Of a stretch of DNA of 64,000 nucleotides, positions 35,363 to 44,228 are shown piece by piece. The notes beneath the pieces are model-generated. The model made no database searches and was not told the DNA's origin. It worked only from the letters and a program-made list of their open reading frames with translations. This DNA comes from JAFDBW01 sp963825575 (GTDB lineage: Bacteria > Desulfobacterota > Desulfuromonadia > Desulfuromonadales > BM103). Position 1 is the first letter of the stretch, and every line of letters begins with the position of its first letter. The position numbers were made by a program, and so were the translations under genes. The stretch is taken from the NCBI GenBank assembly GCA_963825575.1, contig CAWGUB010000024.1:1-64000 (forward strand), written 5' to 3'.

Positions 35363-35764
35363 TCACGGCAGCGTTATATCCGGAGTCCCGCTGCCAATCA
35401 GGTCAAGGGCCTGTTCAATTTCAAAGTAGACGAGGAATTTTGGCCCCTTGGCGGCGTCTTCTTCGGGAGTCAGACAACGCCTGGTCAGCTGTTGAATCAA
35501 CTCGGCGTCCTGGTTCTCCCTGACTTTTTTAAGATAAAGCCGGATCCCTTTGTAGCCGCGCTCTGCTTCGATGAACAGGTAGGATGCATACGGATTCTTC
35601 TCAAGGTTTTTATGAGTCAGTCGGTCGCGCATGATAAAGGCAATGGTTCCGTCAGCCATGACATGCGGCCGGGCATAGATGGCGGCATTGACCTTGCCTT
35701 GACTGTCGGCAGTTGAGAAAACCCCAATGCCGCTCAAATTCTCGAAATATTCTTTCAATTGCAT
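35363..35764 (-). CDS. Pyridoxamine-5'-phosphate-oxidase-like flavoprotein
   Basis: A 133-residue FMN-binding split-barrel protein (IGVFSTADSQGKVNAAIYAR, IAFIMRDRLTHKNLEKNPYA, YKGIRLYLKK). The pattern fits the small general-stress or haem-related members of the fold. AAGGAGAA precedes the start. Monocistronic as far as I can see. Substrate unknown; it is a different subgroup from the one at 17881. Confidence 0.78.
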   Translation of the reverse strand: MQLKEYFENLSGIGVFSTADSQGKVNAAIYARPHVMADGTIAFIMRDRLTHKNLEKNPYASYLFIEAERGYKGIRLYLKKVRENQDAELIQQLTRRCLTPEEDAAKGPKFLVYFEIEQALDLIGSGTPDITLP

Positions 35765-35907
35765 GATAATTCTCCTTGGCAGGTTTTGTCTGTTCCCCTA
35801 AGGTTAACCGAAAAAACCTGTGACACAATTGGCGAGCTGACGATTGCCGCGATTGAGAGGACATTTTACCTTCATTGCGACCTCCACAGACCATGCGACG
35901 TTAAAAA

Positions 35908-35949
35908 CACGAAAAGCCTCAGCACTTAACGCTGCTGGGGCCTTTCGTG
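35908..35949 (-). terminator. Terminator downstream of the tRNA-Arg relic
   Basis: CACGAAAAGCCTCAGCAC pairs with a segment ending GGCCTTTCGTG, with one bulge, and on the minus strand is followed by TTTTT. It lies immediately after the CCA end of the tRNA-Arg relic, as expected for a tRNA terminator. Confidence 0.65.
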
Positions 35950-35952
35950 AAA

Positions 35953-36029
35953 TGGCGCGCCGCGGAAGATTCGAACTTCCGCACTGCTGATCGGTAGAGA
36001 TTCTGTATCTTGTTGACCTGCTCCTTTTC
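35953..36029 (-). pseudogene. tRNA-Arg relic with conserved 3' end
   Basis: The 3' 25 or so bases are the same as in the intact tRNA-Arg at 37957-38033 (TGGCGCGCCGCGGAAGATTC on the plus strand in both). Similarity continues weakly through the anticodon region (CTGATCGGTAG against CTGATCCGTAG) and is lost in the 5' half, where no GCGCCGC acceptor exists. Same orientation, 2.0 kb downstream of the intact gene's 3' end, the geometry of an attachment site pair. Confidence 0.7.
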
Positions 36030-36057
36030 ATAGAAGAGCTTCGATCCCGCAAAAAAA

Positions 36058-36087
36058 GCAGCCTCTCTGAAAAATCAGAAAGGCTGC
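36058..36087 (-). terminator. mscL terminator
   Basis: A 13-bp stem with one mismatch (GCAGCCTTTCTGA / TCAGAGAGGCTGC on the minus strand) with a 4-nt loop, followed by seven T, 47 bases after the mscL stop. Confidence 0.85.
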
Positions 36088-36133
36088 GTCATTATGACCT
36101 CTTCTGAGGGTTTGCTTCACTTCTTCGATGAAA

Positions 36134-36592
36134 TTATGAACTAATTTCTGAAGTACAGTATGGACAACGTGTCGCCTTCAAAGAAATCGATGAGAAGCAG
36201 TGCGGGCAATCGTGGGTTGTTGGCTCTTCTGGCGGAGCAACTTCTTCTCTTTTCAGTTTATTGATCGCTTTTATCAGCATGAAAACAGCAAAGGCAACAA
36301 TCACGAAACTAATCACATTGTTGATGAAAAGTCCGTAGTTAATGGTGACCGCACCAGCCGCCTGGGCGTCGGCAACAGTGGCATAGGACCCGGGAGCATC
36401 GCCGCTGTTGAGAACGATGAAAAGTTGCGAAAAATCGACATTTCCCATTAACATTCCAATAGGAGGCATAATCACGTCAGAGACCAGCGATTTGACAATT
36501 GTGCCAAACGCTCCTCCGATAATGATACCAACCGCCATGTCAACCACATTTCCCTTAACAGCGAACTCTTTGAATTCCTTGATCATTGACAT
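36134..36592 (-). CDS. mscL: Large-conductance mechanosensitive channel with C-terminal zinc ribbon
   Basis: A 152-residue MscL. The N-terminal SMIKEFKEFAVKGNVVDMAV leads into TM1 (GIIIGGAFGTIVKSLVSDVI), then a periplasmic loop and TM2 (NNVISFVIVAFAVFMLIKAI). In place of the usual short charged C-terminal helix it has two CxxC knuckles, DCPHC and RCPYC, spaced like a rubredoxin-type zinc ribbon. MscL opens at high membrane tension to release solutes. The ribbon is an addition of ~20 residues at the cytoplasmic end. The gene lies between the tRNA-Arg relic and the intact tRNA-Arg. Confidence 0.92.
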   Translation of the reverse strand: MSMIKEFKEFAVKGNVVDMAVGIIIGGAFGTIVKSLVSDVIMPPIGMLMGNVDFSQLFIVLNSGDAPGSYATVADAQAAGAVTINYGLFINNVISFVIVAFAVFMLIKAINKLKREEVAPPEEPTTHDCPHCFSSISLKATRCPYCTSEISS

Positions 36593-36825
36593 AATGTAAA
36601 CATCCTTTCAACAGGGCAAGGGCCATGAAAGGGTCATTTTGGCCGAACAACACCTTAAAGACAAAGTCTTCAAATTGCTACTGAATTATAGCAGTTCCAC
36701 GTAAATGACAAGCTGCGAGACAAAGATTTATAAAATCTTTGCCACGGGCGCGTCACGACCCACTCCCATACTTTAACCTCACCCGGTATCACAGATTACC
36801 GGAGCGATCGCTTAATGACCAAAAA

Positions 36826-36866
36826 CCAAAAGGCCCCGCGTCACCGATGAAGTGCCGAGGCCCTAG
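36826..36866 (-). terminator. Probable terminator of the membrane-protein gene
   Basis: On the minus strand an imperfect stem (GGGCCTCGGCAC with GTGACGCGGGGCC) is followed by TTTTGGTTTTTGG, just after the stop at 36869. Confidence 0.5.
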
Positions 36867-36868
36867 TC

Positions 36869-37786
36869 CTAAACGGCGCGCCCGAACAGCAGCCGCCCCA
36901 ATTTGAGCAACCCCCACAGAAAAAGAAGGGGCAGAACGATCGTATTCAGCACGAACACGACAATCAAATCGACAATCCTGTCGATCAGATCGAGAGTCGC
37001 CAGCTTGATCGATTCGAGCCGCTCCCCGATATCGAGCATTTTCGCACCCTGGTCGACGGTCTTTTTGACCGTCGACAGAGCATTGTCCCACCATCCCCGT
37101 CCTGCTTCCTCGACCGAGGTGTCGTCACCGGGCTCCTTCACCATGCCTTCTAGCTGGTACTTCTCCAACACGGCGACCGTCTCTCCCAGCGACTCGACCG
37201 ACTGGTCGTATCGTTGTTCCAGGAATGCGACGTAGACCTGGTTATTCAAATAAGCCATTAACGGTACGGCAAAACGCAGCAGGATGGCAGCAAACAACAG
37301 GACCTTGCCGATGTGGACAAAATTGCACGAACCGAGACACGGCCGCCAGACACCAACCAGCAGAAACACGACTGCCAGCGACAGGACGATCTGAATACTC
37401 ACGAAAGGGGTGATCTCGAGCAGAACTTTTTGCACCCCGATGGATGTCAGGCTCGCCAGCATGACCCACGAAAACCGCTCGACCAGGTCATTGGCGGGGT
37501 CGAGCGACGCCCCCAGGGCCAGAGAGACACCAACCCCTCCCGGCTCGAGCTGCAACTGGCTCTCCTGGAAAACCGAGACGATCGCGTTGAACGTACGCGC
37601 GATGGCGAACGCCGAGCCGGCCCGGACCAGGCTCTCATCGACATACTGGATCGCCGTCGAATCGATAGCGTGGAAAAAGTGGCTTTCGAACAAGGTCTTT
37701 CTTGAGACGGGCATCAAGATAAGCAGCAGAACAACGACCAGGAGACCGGTCGTCACCATTTTGCGGTTTAGCGAAGTCGAATTCAT
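36869..37786 (-). CDS. Membrane protein of unknown function
   Basis: A 305-residue protein I do not recognise. An N-terminal membrane segment (VTTGLLVVVLLLILMPV) is followed by a soluble stretch, three central hydrophobic segments (ASLTSIGVQKVLL, IQIVLSLAVVFLLVGVW, KVLLFAAILLRFAVPLMAYL), a polar region (about residues 190-260) and a C-terminal hydrophobic pair (DLIVVFVLNTIVLPLLFLWG). Start at 37786 chosen for GAGGAG upstream. It shares the segment between the two tRNA-Arg copies with mscL, so it may be cargo of a lost element. Confidence 0.65.
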   Translation of the reverse strand: MNSTSLNRKMVTTGLLVVVLLLILMPVSRKTLFESHFFHAIDSTAIQYVDESLVRAGSAFAIARTFNAIVSVFQESQLQLEPGGVGVSLALGASLDPANDLVERFSWVMLASLTSIGVQKVLLEITPFVSIQIVLSLAVVFLLVGVWRPCLGSCNFVHIGKVLLFAAILLRFAVPLMAYLNNQVYVAFLEQRYDQSVESLGETVAVLEKYQLEGMVKEPGDDTSVEEAGRGWWDNALSTVKKTVDQGAKMLDIGERLESIKLATLDLIDRIVDLIVVFVLNTIVLPLLFLWGLLKLGRLLFGRAV

Positions 37787-37918
37787 TTCTGCTCCTCGGT
37801 TGCCAATTATCATAACAACATTGGAGTGATCGTCCAACTCTGAATCCGGGGACACTCAATATAAGTGCCCCTTTTGAGCTTCCTCGTCTTCGCTAAAAAG
37901 GAGATTTCAGAAATGAAA

Positions 37919-37947
37919 AGGGAGTCAGACAAATTGTCTGGCTCCCT
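37919..37947 (-). terminator. tRNA-Arg terminator
   Basis: A 12-bp near-perfect stem (AGGGAGCCAGAC / GTCTGACTCCCT on the minus strand) followed by TTTTCATTTC, 9 bases after the CCA of tRNA-Arg. Confidence 0.8.
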
Positions 37948-37956
37948 AATCTTAAA

Positions 37957-38033
<77 letters not shown>

Positions 38034-38099
38034 AAAGGAACACGGTTTATCGCTTATAGCGTACCGAAAGTCAAGCTTTTTCAAGCCTGTAGCTAAAAC

Positions 38100-38189
<90 letters not shown>

Positions 38190-38254
38190 GCTATCCACAT
38201 TTTTTGCGGACGCACAGTGTAGTGCTGTCGTCCGCATTTTTCAATCCTTAAATT

Positions 38255-38342
38255 TGGCGGAGGAGGTAGGATTCGAACCCACGGACGCTCTCACGTCAAC
38301 GGTTTTCAAGACCGCCGCCTTCAACCACTCGGCCACTCCTCC
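38255..38342 (-). tRNA. tRNA-Ser (TGA)
   Basis: An 88-nt class II tRNA on the minus strand. Acceptor GGAGGAG/CTCCTCC, G discriminator and encoded CCA, anticodon loop CTTGAAA (TGA, reads TCN) and a long variable arm. It lies 49 bases upstream... on the minus strand just after serS, so serS and two serine tRNAs form one block. Confidence 0.95.
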
Positions 38343-38390
38343 GTACTTGTCATATGTGCTGATACTATTTATACGAAGCGCCGCTTCGTA

Positions 38391-39659
38391 TCAACCGATT
38401 TTTTCCAGTCCGCCCATGTAGGGGCGTAAAACCTTTGGCACGACCACCGTGCCGTCTTCCTGCTGGTAGTTTTCCAGCACCGCTACCAGGGTGCGGCCGA
38501 CGGCCAGGCCCGAGCCGTTCAGGGTGTGCACGAACTCCGGCTTGCTGCCCGCCTCGCGGCGGAAACGGATGCCGGCGCGGCGGGCCTGGAAATCGCGGAA
38601 ATTCGAGCAGGACGAGATCTCACGGTAGGCCTGCTGGCCGGGCAGCCAGACTTCGATATCAAAGGTACGGGCGGCGGAGAAACCGATATCCGCGGTACAG
38701 AGATCGACCACCCGGTAGGGCAGTTCGAGCGCCTGCAGAATCCCTTCGGCATCGGCCAGCAGCCTGGTCAGTTCGGCATCGGAATCTTCCGGCCGGGTGA
38801 ACTTGACCAGCTCGACCTTGTTGAACTGGTGCTGGCGGATCAGACCGCGCGTATCGCGGCCGTGGGCACCGGCCTCCTTGCGGAAGCAGGGCGTGTAGGC
38901 CGCAAAACAGATTGGCAGCAGGGCACCGTCGAGGATCTCTTCGCGAAAGACGTTGGTCACCGGCACTTCCGCGGTCGGAATCAGAAAGTAATCGGGGTCA
39001 TCAAGATGGAAGAGATCCGACTCGAATTTCGGCAGCTGGCCGGTGCCGGTCATGGCTTCGCGGTTGACCATGAAGGGCGGCAGCATCTCGGTATACCTGT
39101 CGCCATCGGTATGGGTATCGAGCATGAAATTGATCAGGGCGCGCTCGAGCCGGGCACCGGCCCCCTTGGAGAGGGCGAAGCGGGCCCCGGTAATCTTGGT
39201 CGCGCGCTCGAAGTCAATAATGTCGAGATCCTCGCCGATATCCCAATGCGCCTTCGGTTCGAAACTGAATTCGCGTGGCGTCCCCCAGCGGCTGATCTCC
39301 GGGTTGTCCGCTTCCGAGGCGCCGATCGGGCATTCCGGATCGGGCAGGTTCGGCAGAGTCAACAGCAGGCCGTTGAGGTTGTCTTCGACCTGGCGCAGCG
39401 CCTCGTCGAGCTCCTTGATCGCCGCCGAGACATCCTTCATCCGGGCAATCTCGCCCTGCACCTGGCTCTTGTCCTTGGTCTTGCCGATCAGCGCGGAGAC
39501 CTGGTTACGTTCGGCCTTGAGGGTTTCCGCCTCGCCGAGCAGTTCACGGCGGCGGGTATCGAGTGCGCGAAAGCTGCCGAGATCAACGGCATCACCACGA
39601 GTGGCCAGGCGACGTTCGATATCGTCCAGGTTGTCACGCAGAAATTTGAGATCGAGCAT
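38391..39659 (-). CDS. serS: Seryl-tRNA synthetase
   Basis: A 422-residue class II synthetase. The N-terminal coiled-coil arm binds the long variable arm of tRNA-Ser (LKFLRDNLDDIERRLATRGD to about residue 110). The catalytic core has motif 2 (CFRKEAGAHGRDTRGLIRQH) and motif 3 (LNGSGLAVGRTLVAVLEN near residue 383). The start at 39659 matches the family (MLDLKFLRDN). The same enzyme charges tRNA-Sec with serine, so it is also needed for the selenoprotein at 28348. Two tRNA-Ser genes lie directly downstream. Confidence 0.95.
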   Translation of the reverse strand: MLDLKFLRDNLDDIERRLATRGDAVDLGSFRALDTRRRELLGEAETLKAERNQVSALIGKTKDKSQVQGEIARMKDVSAAIKELDEALRQVEDNLNGLLLTLPNLPDPECPIGASEADNPEISRWGTPREFSFEPKAHWDIGEDLDIIDFERATKITGARFALSKGAGARLERALINFMLDTHTDGDRYTEMLPPFMVNREAMTGTGQLPKFESDLFHLDDPDYFLIPTAEVPVTNVFREEILDGALLPICFAAYTPCFRKEAGAHGRDTRGLIRQHQFNKVELVKFTRPEDSDAELTRLLADAEGILQALELPYRVVDLCTADIGFSAARTFDIEVWLPGQQAYREISSCSNFRDFQARRAGIRFRREAGSKPEFVHTLNGSGLAVGRTLVAVLENYQQEDGTVVVPKVLRPYMGGLEKIG

Positions 39660-39783
39660 TGGAATTGCTCCGCAATTCTGGTTAATGGTAAAAGGTGATG
39701 GGAAGTTAACCCTACTGTGCACAAAGAAGGGGAGTTCTAACACCTCTTGTTGGTCGCGTCAAGCCTTAGCCAGCCTCCAGCCC

Positions 39784-40356
39784 CTAGTCCCCGCCTCTAA
39801 CCCACCAGTCGATATCGTCATCGAACCACCAGCGCGTCGAATCGGTTTCCCAGATCGTTTCTGCCAGGGTCCGCGCGTTCTGGGTCTGCAGCCGTTTGAC
39901 CGTGGCCGGATACCACTGATCGGCGTAGCGATTGCCGAGGTCCTTATACTCCTTGAGCGCCAGGATCATCTCCAGCTGGTCTGCGTCGTGGGCCAGACAC
40001 GCTTCACGAGTCAGTTTCGCCGCGAATTCTTCATGCAGGCTACGGTAGTCGTCACCGAAGGGCAGGGTGCGGGCCAGGTCCTCGACGGCCTTGCGTTCAT
40101 CAACCTTGACGTACTTCTTGTTGACATAGTTGAGATCGCCGGTACGCGCTTCGGGGATATCATGAAACAGGCAGAGCAACACCACCCGGCCGGCATCGGC
40201 CTCTTCGTCAAGCTGGGCGAGGGTGTAGCCGATCAGGCTGGTGCGAAAGATATGCTCGGCAACCGACTCGGCACCGGAACCGAGGAACTGGAACCCGGTG
40301 CGCGGCGTGCGTTTGAGCATGCCTGCTTCGAAGAGAAAGTTGGCGATGTTTTTCAT
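39784..40356 (-). CDS. HD-domain phosphohydrolase (YfbR-like)
   Basis: A 190-residue HD-superfamily protein with metal ligands in SVAEHIFRTSLIGY (first His), LLCLFHDIPEARTGDL (the HD pair) and LAHDADQLEMIL (last Asp). Length and motif order fit the YfbR group, which dephosphorylates deoxynucleoside 5'-monophosphates, but eukaryotic HDDC2-type proteins look similar. Not in an obvious operon. Confidence 0.82.
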   Translation of the reverse strand: MKNIANFLFEAGMLKRTPRTGFQFLGSGAESVAEHIFRTSLIGYTLAQLDEEADAGRVVLLCLFHDIPEARTGDLNYVNKKYVKVDERKAVEDLARTLPFGDDYRSLHEEFAAKLTREACLAHDADQLEMILALKEYKDLGNRYADQWYPATVKRLQTQNARTLAETIWETDSTRWWFDDDIDWWVRGGD

Positions 40357-40531
40357 GACATATCCAGAGGCTTGAGAGAAAAGTACAGGTAAGTTTTAAC
40401 GCAAAGACGAAGGGCACGCAAAGAGATATCGGGCGTAAAGACGAACAGGGCCAGCGACAAACCAAAGCATGTCAATCGACTTTTACTCTTGATTTTCCGT
40501 GTTCCTCGTCGGCGTCCCTGCGTCTGAAGCT

Positions 40532-41401
40532 CTAGCCAATCCGGATCAAACCCGCCCCGCAGAGGATCAGAAAGGCTGCGGTGAAGCGAATCCGGCCGGA
40601 GGTCTCGCCGAGAAACAGCACCCCGATCAGGACGCCGATCAGCAGGCTGACCTGGCGCACCGGCACCGCGTAACTCATCGGCGCCAGCCGCAAACCGTAA
40701 CGGAAGCTAAGGAAAGACGCCATGATCACCGGCCCCGCAGCGATCACCAGGAACCGGTGGTTGCGGAATTCGGCCATGATCCGCCCGCGATACTTCGGAC
40801 GCATGATATTTATGGTCATGAACTGCAGCATGAAAAAAACCAGCAGGAAGGTGAAATGGAAGGGTGGGTAGAGCATCACGCCGGTCTTGTCGATAACCGC
40901 GCCGATCGAGTAGATGAAGCCTGCGGCCAGGGCCGCCAGTACGGCCGGATCACGCAAATTACGAAACGGCCGGACCACCTCGCTCCAGGCCAACGCCTTG
41001 AGCTGGATCGAGTAGGCGCCGAACAGAATCAGCAGAATGCCCACGATCCCGAGCCCCGAGACCTTTTCGCCGAGCAACAGAATGCCCCAGATCGGCGCCC
41101 AGAACATCGCCGTCTGCGCCAGGGGATAAATGATCGAGAGGTCGCCGTCACGATAGGCGCGACCGGAGAAGAGGTGATAGAGCATGAAACAGAGCGCCCC
41201 GACCACAGCGAGACCGACAACGCGCCAGGAGAGGACGGGGAACGGTCCGACCAGTGGCAGCGTCAAGGTCATCAGGCTGCATGAACTGGCAAACATCCAC
41301 CAGATGAAGACGGTCTTGTCCCCGCTGCGCTTGACCAGCAGATTCCAGAGCGCGTGCATTAGCGCGGAAAACAGAATTAATGTGAAAGCGAATGACGACA
41401 T
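40532..41401 (-). CDS. EamA-family (DMT) transporter
   Basis: A 289-residue protein with ten predicted membrane helices in two EamA repeats (LILFSALMHALWNLLVKRSG at the start of the first; MSYAVPVRQVSLLIGVLIGV and FLGETSGRIRFTAAFLILCG in the second). Drug/metabolite exporter fold; substrate not predictable. Between it and the HD gene, 40399-40520 is a non-coding stretch with loosely repeated ACGCAAAGACG-like ends. Confidence 0.82.
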   Translation of the reverse strand: MSSFAFTLILFSALMHALWNLLVKRSGDKTVFIWWMFASSCSLMTLTLPLVGPFPVLSWRVVGLAVVGALCFMLYHLFSGRAYRDGDLSIIYPLAQTAMFWAPIWGILLLGEKVSGLGIVGILLILFGAYSIQLKALAWSEVVRPFRNLRDPAVLAALAAGFIYSIGAVIDKTGVMLYPPFHFTFLLVFFMLQFMTINIMRPKYRGRIMAEFRNHRFLVIAAGPVIMASFLSFRYGLRLAPMSYAVPVRQVSLLIGVLIGVLFLGETSGRIRFTAAFLILCGAGLIRIG

Positions 41402-41600
41402 AGGCGGACATCATAGCGGAGACAAAACTTTAGCGAAACTAAAATTATTTCAAGAGCCTAAACATGCTCAGCAAAGATTGACAGCGGCACTCCTGCTGAT
41501 ATGCTGAACGAAGAAAAACCGCTAATGATTTCAGGAAGATGTCAAATGATACTGACTTATAACGCTTAACCGACTCCGCAGTTGGGAAGGAGACTGATTT

Positions 41601-43007
41601 ATGTCCGCAACCCGTACCGAACAGGATTCCATGGGTGCCATGACCGTGCCTGCTGACGCTCTTTACGGCGCCCAGACCGCCCGGGCCCGTGACAACTTCA
41701 CGATTTCAGGAATCGGCTTCCCGCGCCCTTTCCTGCGCGCGCTCGGCATGGTCAAGGAACATGCCGCCAAGGTCAATCGCGAGCTCGGCCTGCTCGACGA
41801 GCGCATCGCCCTAGCGGTCATGGATGCCGCCGAGGAAGTGCTTAACGGCGACCTTGACGACCATTTCCCCCTGGATATTTTCCAGACCGGTTCCGGCACC
41901 AGCACCAACATGAACGCCAACGAGGTGATTGCCAACCGGGCCTGCCAGCTGCTCGGCGAGACCCTCGGCAGCCGAACCGTGCACCCCAACGACCATGTCA
42001 ATTACGGCCAGTCGAGCAACGACGTAATCCCCACCGTCATGCATCTAGCGGCGGCGGTGGAGATTCGGGAGAGCCTGCAGCCGGCACTCAACGATCTGAG
42101 CAAAACCCTGGGCGCGAAAGCCCGTGAGTTCGATGACATCGTCACCATTGCCAGAACCCATCTGCAGGACGCCACGCCGATCCGCCTTGGTCAGATCTTC
42201 GGCGGCTACTTCCGCCAGGTGACCACGGTTGCGGGCGAACTGGACCGGGCTGTCGACGGCCTCTGCGAATTACCGCTCGGTGGCACTGCGGTCGGTACCG
42301 GGCTCAATACCCACCCCGAGTTCGCCCAGCGGGTGATTGCCGGACTGGCCGAGGTGACCGGGCTGCCGCTGCGGGAGGCAAAGGACCACTTTGCGGCACA
42401 GGCTGGCAAGGAGCAGGTGGTGGCAGCCAGCGGCGCCCTGAAGACCACGGCCGTCGCACTCTTCAAAATCGCCAACGATATTCGTTTTCTGGCCAGCGGT
42501 CCGCGCTGCGGTCTCGGTGAGCTGCAGCTGCCGGCCGTGCAACCCGGCAGTTCGATCATGCCCGGCAAGGTCAACCCGGTCATGGCGGAGAGCCTCATGC
42601 AGGTCTGTGCCCAGGTGGTTGGCAACGATGCCGCCATCACCCTCGGCGGGTTGTCGGGGAATTTTGAGCTGAACGTCATGATGCCGATGATGGCGCACAA
42701 CCTGCTGCAATCGATCGACCTTCTGACCAACGCGGTCGACCAGTTCGACGAACGCTGCCTGCAGGGCTTGGCAGCCGACCGGGAGCGCTGCGAGGGGTTG
42801 ATCGAGGAGAGCCTGGCCATGTGTACGGCCCTGGCCCCGGTGATCGGCTACGACCGTGCCGCGGCGATCGCCAAGCAGGCCCACGCAACCGGCAAGACCG
42901 TCCGGCAGGTCGCCCTGGCTGAAGAAGTTCTGCCGGATTACGAACTGGACCGCTTGCTCGACCCGCGGCCGATGACCGAGGCGGGGATTCCCGGAAAGAC
43001 TCGGTAA
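41601..43007 (+). CDS. fumC: Fumarate hydratase, class II
   Basis: A 468-residue member of the fumarase/aspartase superfamily with the C3-loop signature GSSIMPGKVNPVMAESLMQV, the substrate segment GSGTSTNMNANEVIANRA and TPIRLGQIFGGYF. The N-terminal EQDSMGAMTVPADALYGAQT fits class II fumarase. It interconverts fumarate and malate in the TCA cycle. Aspartase and class II fumarase share most motifs; the C-terminal part favours fumarase but does not exclude relatives. GAAGGAGACTG precedes the ATG. Confidence 0.85.
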   Translation: MSATRTEQDSMGAMTVPADALYGAQTARARDNFTISGIGFPRPFLRALGMVKEHAAKVNRELGLLDERIALAVMDAAEEVLNGDLDDHFPLDIFQTGSGTSTNMNANEVIANRACQLLGETLGSRTVHPNDHVNYGQSSNDVIPTVMHLAAAVEIRESLQPALNDLSKTLGAKAREFDDIVTIARTHLQDATPIRLGQIFGGYFRQVTTVAGELDRAVDGLCELPLGGTAVGTGLNTHPEFAQRVIAGLAEVTGLPLREAKDHFAAQAGKEQVVAASGALKTTAVALFKIANDIRFLASGPRCGLGELQLPAVQPGSSIMPGKVNPVMAESLMQVCAQVVGNDAAITLGGLSGNFELNVMMPMMAHNLLQSIDLLTNAVDQFDERCLQGLAADRERCEGLIEESLAMCTALAPVIGYDRAAAIAKQAHATGKTVRQVALAEEVLPDYELDRLLDPRPMTEAGIPGKTR

Positions 43008-43024
43008 AGCGGCGGGTCATATCC

Positions 43025-43070
43025 CGCTGACTTACATCCATTCATTTTCGGCTGCAGCACACGGGACGGA
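43025..43070 (+). repeat. ATCCATTC..CGGCTGC repeat, copy 1
   Basis: CATCCATTCATTTTCGGCTG followed by CAGCACACGGGACGGA resembles the blocks at 43533-43594 and 55517-55578, with several mismatches. Non-coding. Confidence 0.5.
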
Positions 43071-43246
43071 ACAGCATGTAAGGTCCAACCGGAATCAGGG
43101 ACACTTGTAAGATGACTCATCAGCATGAGACGGCCACCCCATATTGAGAGCAGTGCAGCGAGGCCCCCTGTAGCGGGCCGGTTCGTCTTCTCTGTCGTTC
43201 CTGGATGCCATACACCCTTCGTGAACGTCTATAGCCCTCTGCTAAG

Positions 43247-43315
43247 AGAAGGCACTTTTGCATACTTTTGTTGCCGGACAAAAGTATGGCGTCCGGCAGT
43301 ACGCGAACTGCCGGT
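43247..43315 (-). repeat. Two-hairpin dispersed repeat, copy 3
   Basis: On the minus strand, hairpin A is CCGGCAGT/ACTGCCGG with loop TCGCGT, then hairpin B CATACTTTTGT/ACAAAAGTATG. Bases 43247-43290 are the exact reverse complement of 9577-9620, 34 kb away. Confidence 0.75.
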
Positions 43316-43371
43316 TTTGGTTTGTTGGTATTTGGATTTATCTAAGGATATAAAATCAAACAAATCGAGGG

Positions 43372-43443
43372 CCGGCGGGTTGCGCCCCGCCACACGCCTT
43401 ACTTTATTTGCTTGCCCAAATAAAGTAAGCAAACAAAGGGCAC
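43372..43443 (+). repeat. Two-hairpin dispersed repeat, copy 4
   Basis: Hairpin A (GGCGGG/CCCGCC, loop TTGCGC) and hairpin B (TTACTTTATTT/AAATAAAGTAA, 43399-43428, loop GCTTGCCC), then GCAAACAAAGGGCAC. Same layout as copies 1-3 with different paired bases in hairpin B. Confidence 0.7.
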
Positions 43444-43532
43444 CCGAAGCCTTGCCCTGCGTAGCAGGGTTCCCGGAAGCGAAAAGATGAAAGCCGGCAG
43501 AACGAAAACTCGCTGCGCTCAGACAGTTCGTT

Positions 43533-43594
43533 CTGCTGATCGTCTTTAATCCATTCGTTTCCGGCTGCGGCAAACGGGGAGGAAAGTCATAGAC
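43533..43594 (+). repeat. CTGCTGATCG..TTAATCCATTCGT repeat, copy 2
   Basis: Shares with 55517-55578 the blocks CTGCTGATCG, TTAATCCATTCGT, CCGGCTGC and GGGGAGGA in the same order and spacing. It lies just upstream of the SpoU methyltransferase gene, while the other copy lies upstream of rsmB. Confidence 0.65.
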
Positions 43595-43642
43595 AGGAAC
43601 AGCAAAGGGGCTGGCCCTGTCTAAAGAGAGAACAGGACAAAA

Positions 43643-44179
43643 ATGCCGCGCAAAGAATCGTACCGCCAGATGCTGCTGCGTTACAACAAGGAGCGTCAGC
43701 GCAACCTGCTGGCCAGGCCGGGAGCACACGAGTTCGTTCTGGTGCTCGACCAGCTCAAGCCCGGCTTCAATGTCGGCAAGATCTTTCGCAGCGCCGAAGC
43801 CTTCGGCGCCAGCGCCGTACACCTGGTCAACATCGGGCCCTTTGACCCGTCTCCCGCCAAGGGGTCGTTCCGCAAGGTCCCGGCACTTTTCCACGAAAGC
43901 TTCGCCGATTGTCATGCCGACCTGGTCAAACAAGGCTACAACTTCTTTTTGCTCGACCCGGAGGGGGCGGTATCACTCTGTGCAACGGAACTGCCGCTCA
44001 AGAGCGCTTTCGTTCTGGGACATGAGGAGTTCGGCTTCAGTTTCGAGCAACAGGATTATCCGGAACTGCAGAAGTTGATCATTCCGCAGTTCGGCAGCGT
44101 GCAGAGCCTAAACGTCAGCATCGCCGCTTCGGTGGTCATGTATGAGTATGTCAGGCAAAGGCGGGCGGCAGGGCTGTAA
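43643..44179 (+). CDS. TrmH/SpoU-family RNA methyltransferase
   Basis: A 178-residue SPOUT methyltransferase with motif 1 GFNVGKIFRSAEAFGA, motif 2 FVLGHEEFGFS and motif 3 QFGSVQSLNVSIAASVVMYE, which form the trefoil knot that binds SAM. It lacks the N-terminal substrate domain of larger members. Likely 2'-O-methylates a tRNA or rRNA ribose; target unknown. Preceded by a repeat-rich spacer of 600 bases. Confidence 0.85.
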   Translation: MPRKESYRQMLLRYNKERQRNLLARPGAHEFVLVLDQLKPGFNVGKIFRSAEAFGASAVHLVNIGPFDPSPAKGSFRKVPALFHESFADCHADLVKQGYNFFLLDPEGAVSLCATELPLKSAFVLGHEEFGFSFEQQDYPELQKLIIPQFGSVQSLNVSIAASVVMYEYVRQRRAAGL

Positions 44180-44228
44180 CATGATCAGCGGCCAACGGCT
44201 TTTCAGTTTTCTCGTCCCGCGTTCTGCG

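Noticed and set aside
38526..39698. 390-codon plus-strand frame opposite serS
   Set aside because: Shadow of serS; composition and content show no protein family.
40399..40530. Third inverted-repeat element between the HD and EamA genes
   Set aside because: The ends match each other and the other family only loosely, too weak to list as a repeat.
43229..43933. 234-codon minus-strand frame over repeats and the methyltransferase gene
   Set aside because: Half of it is repeat sequence, half antisense to a SPOUT gene with all three motifs.
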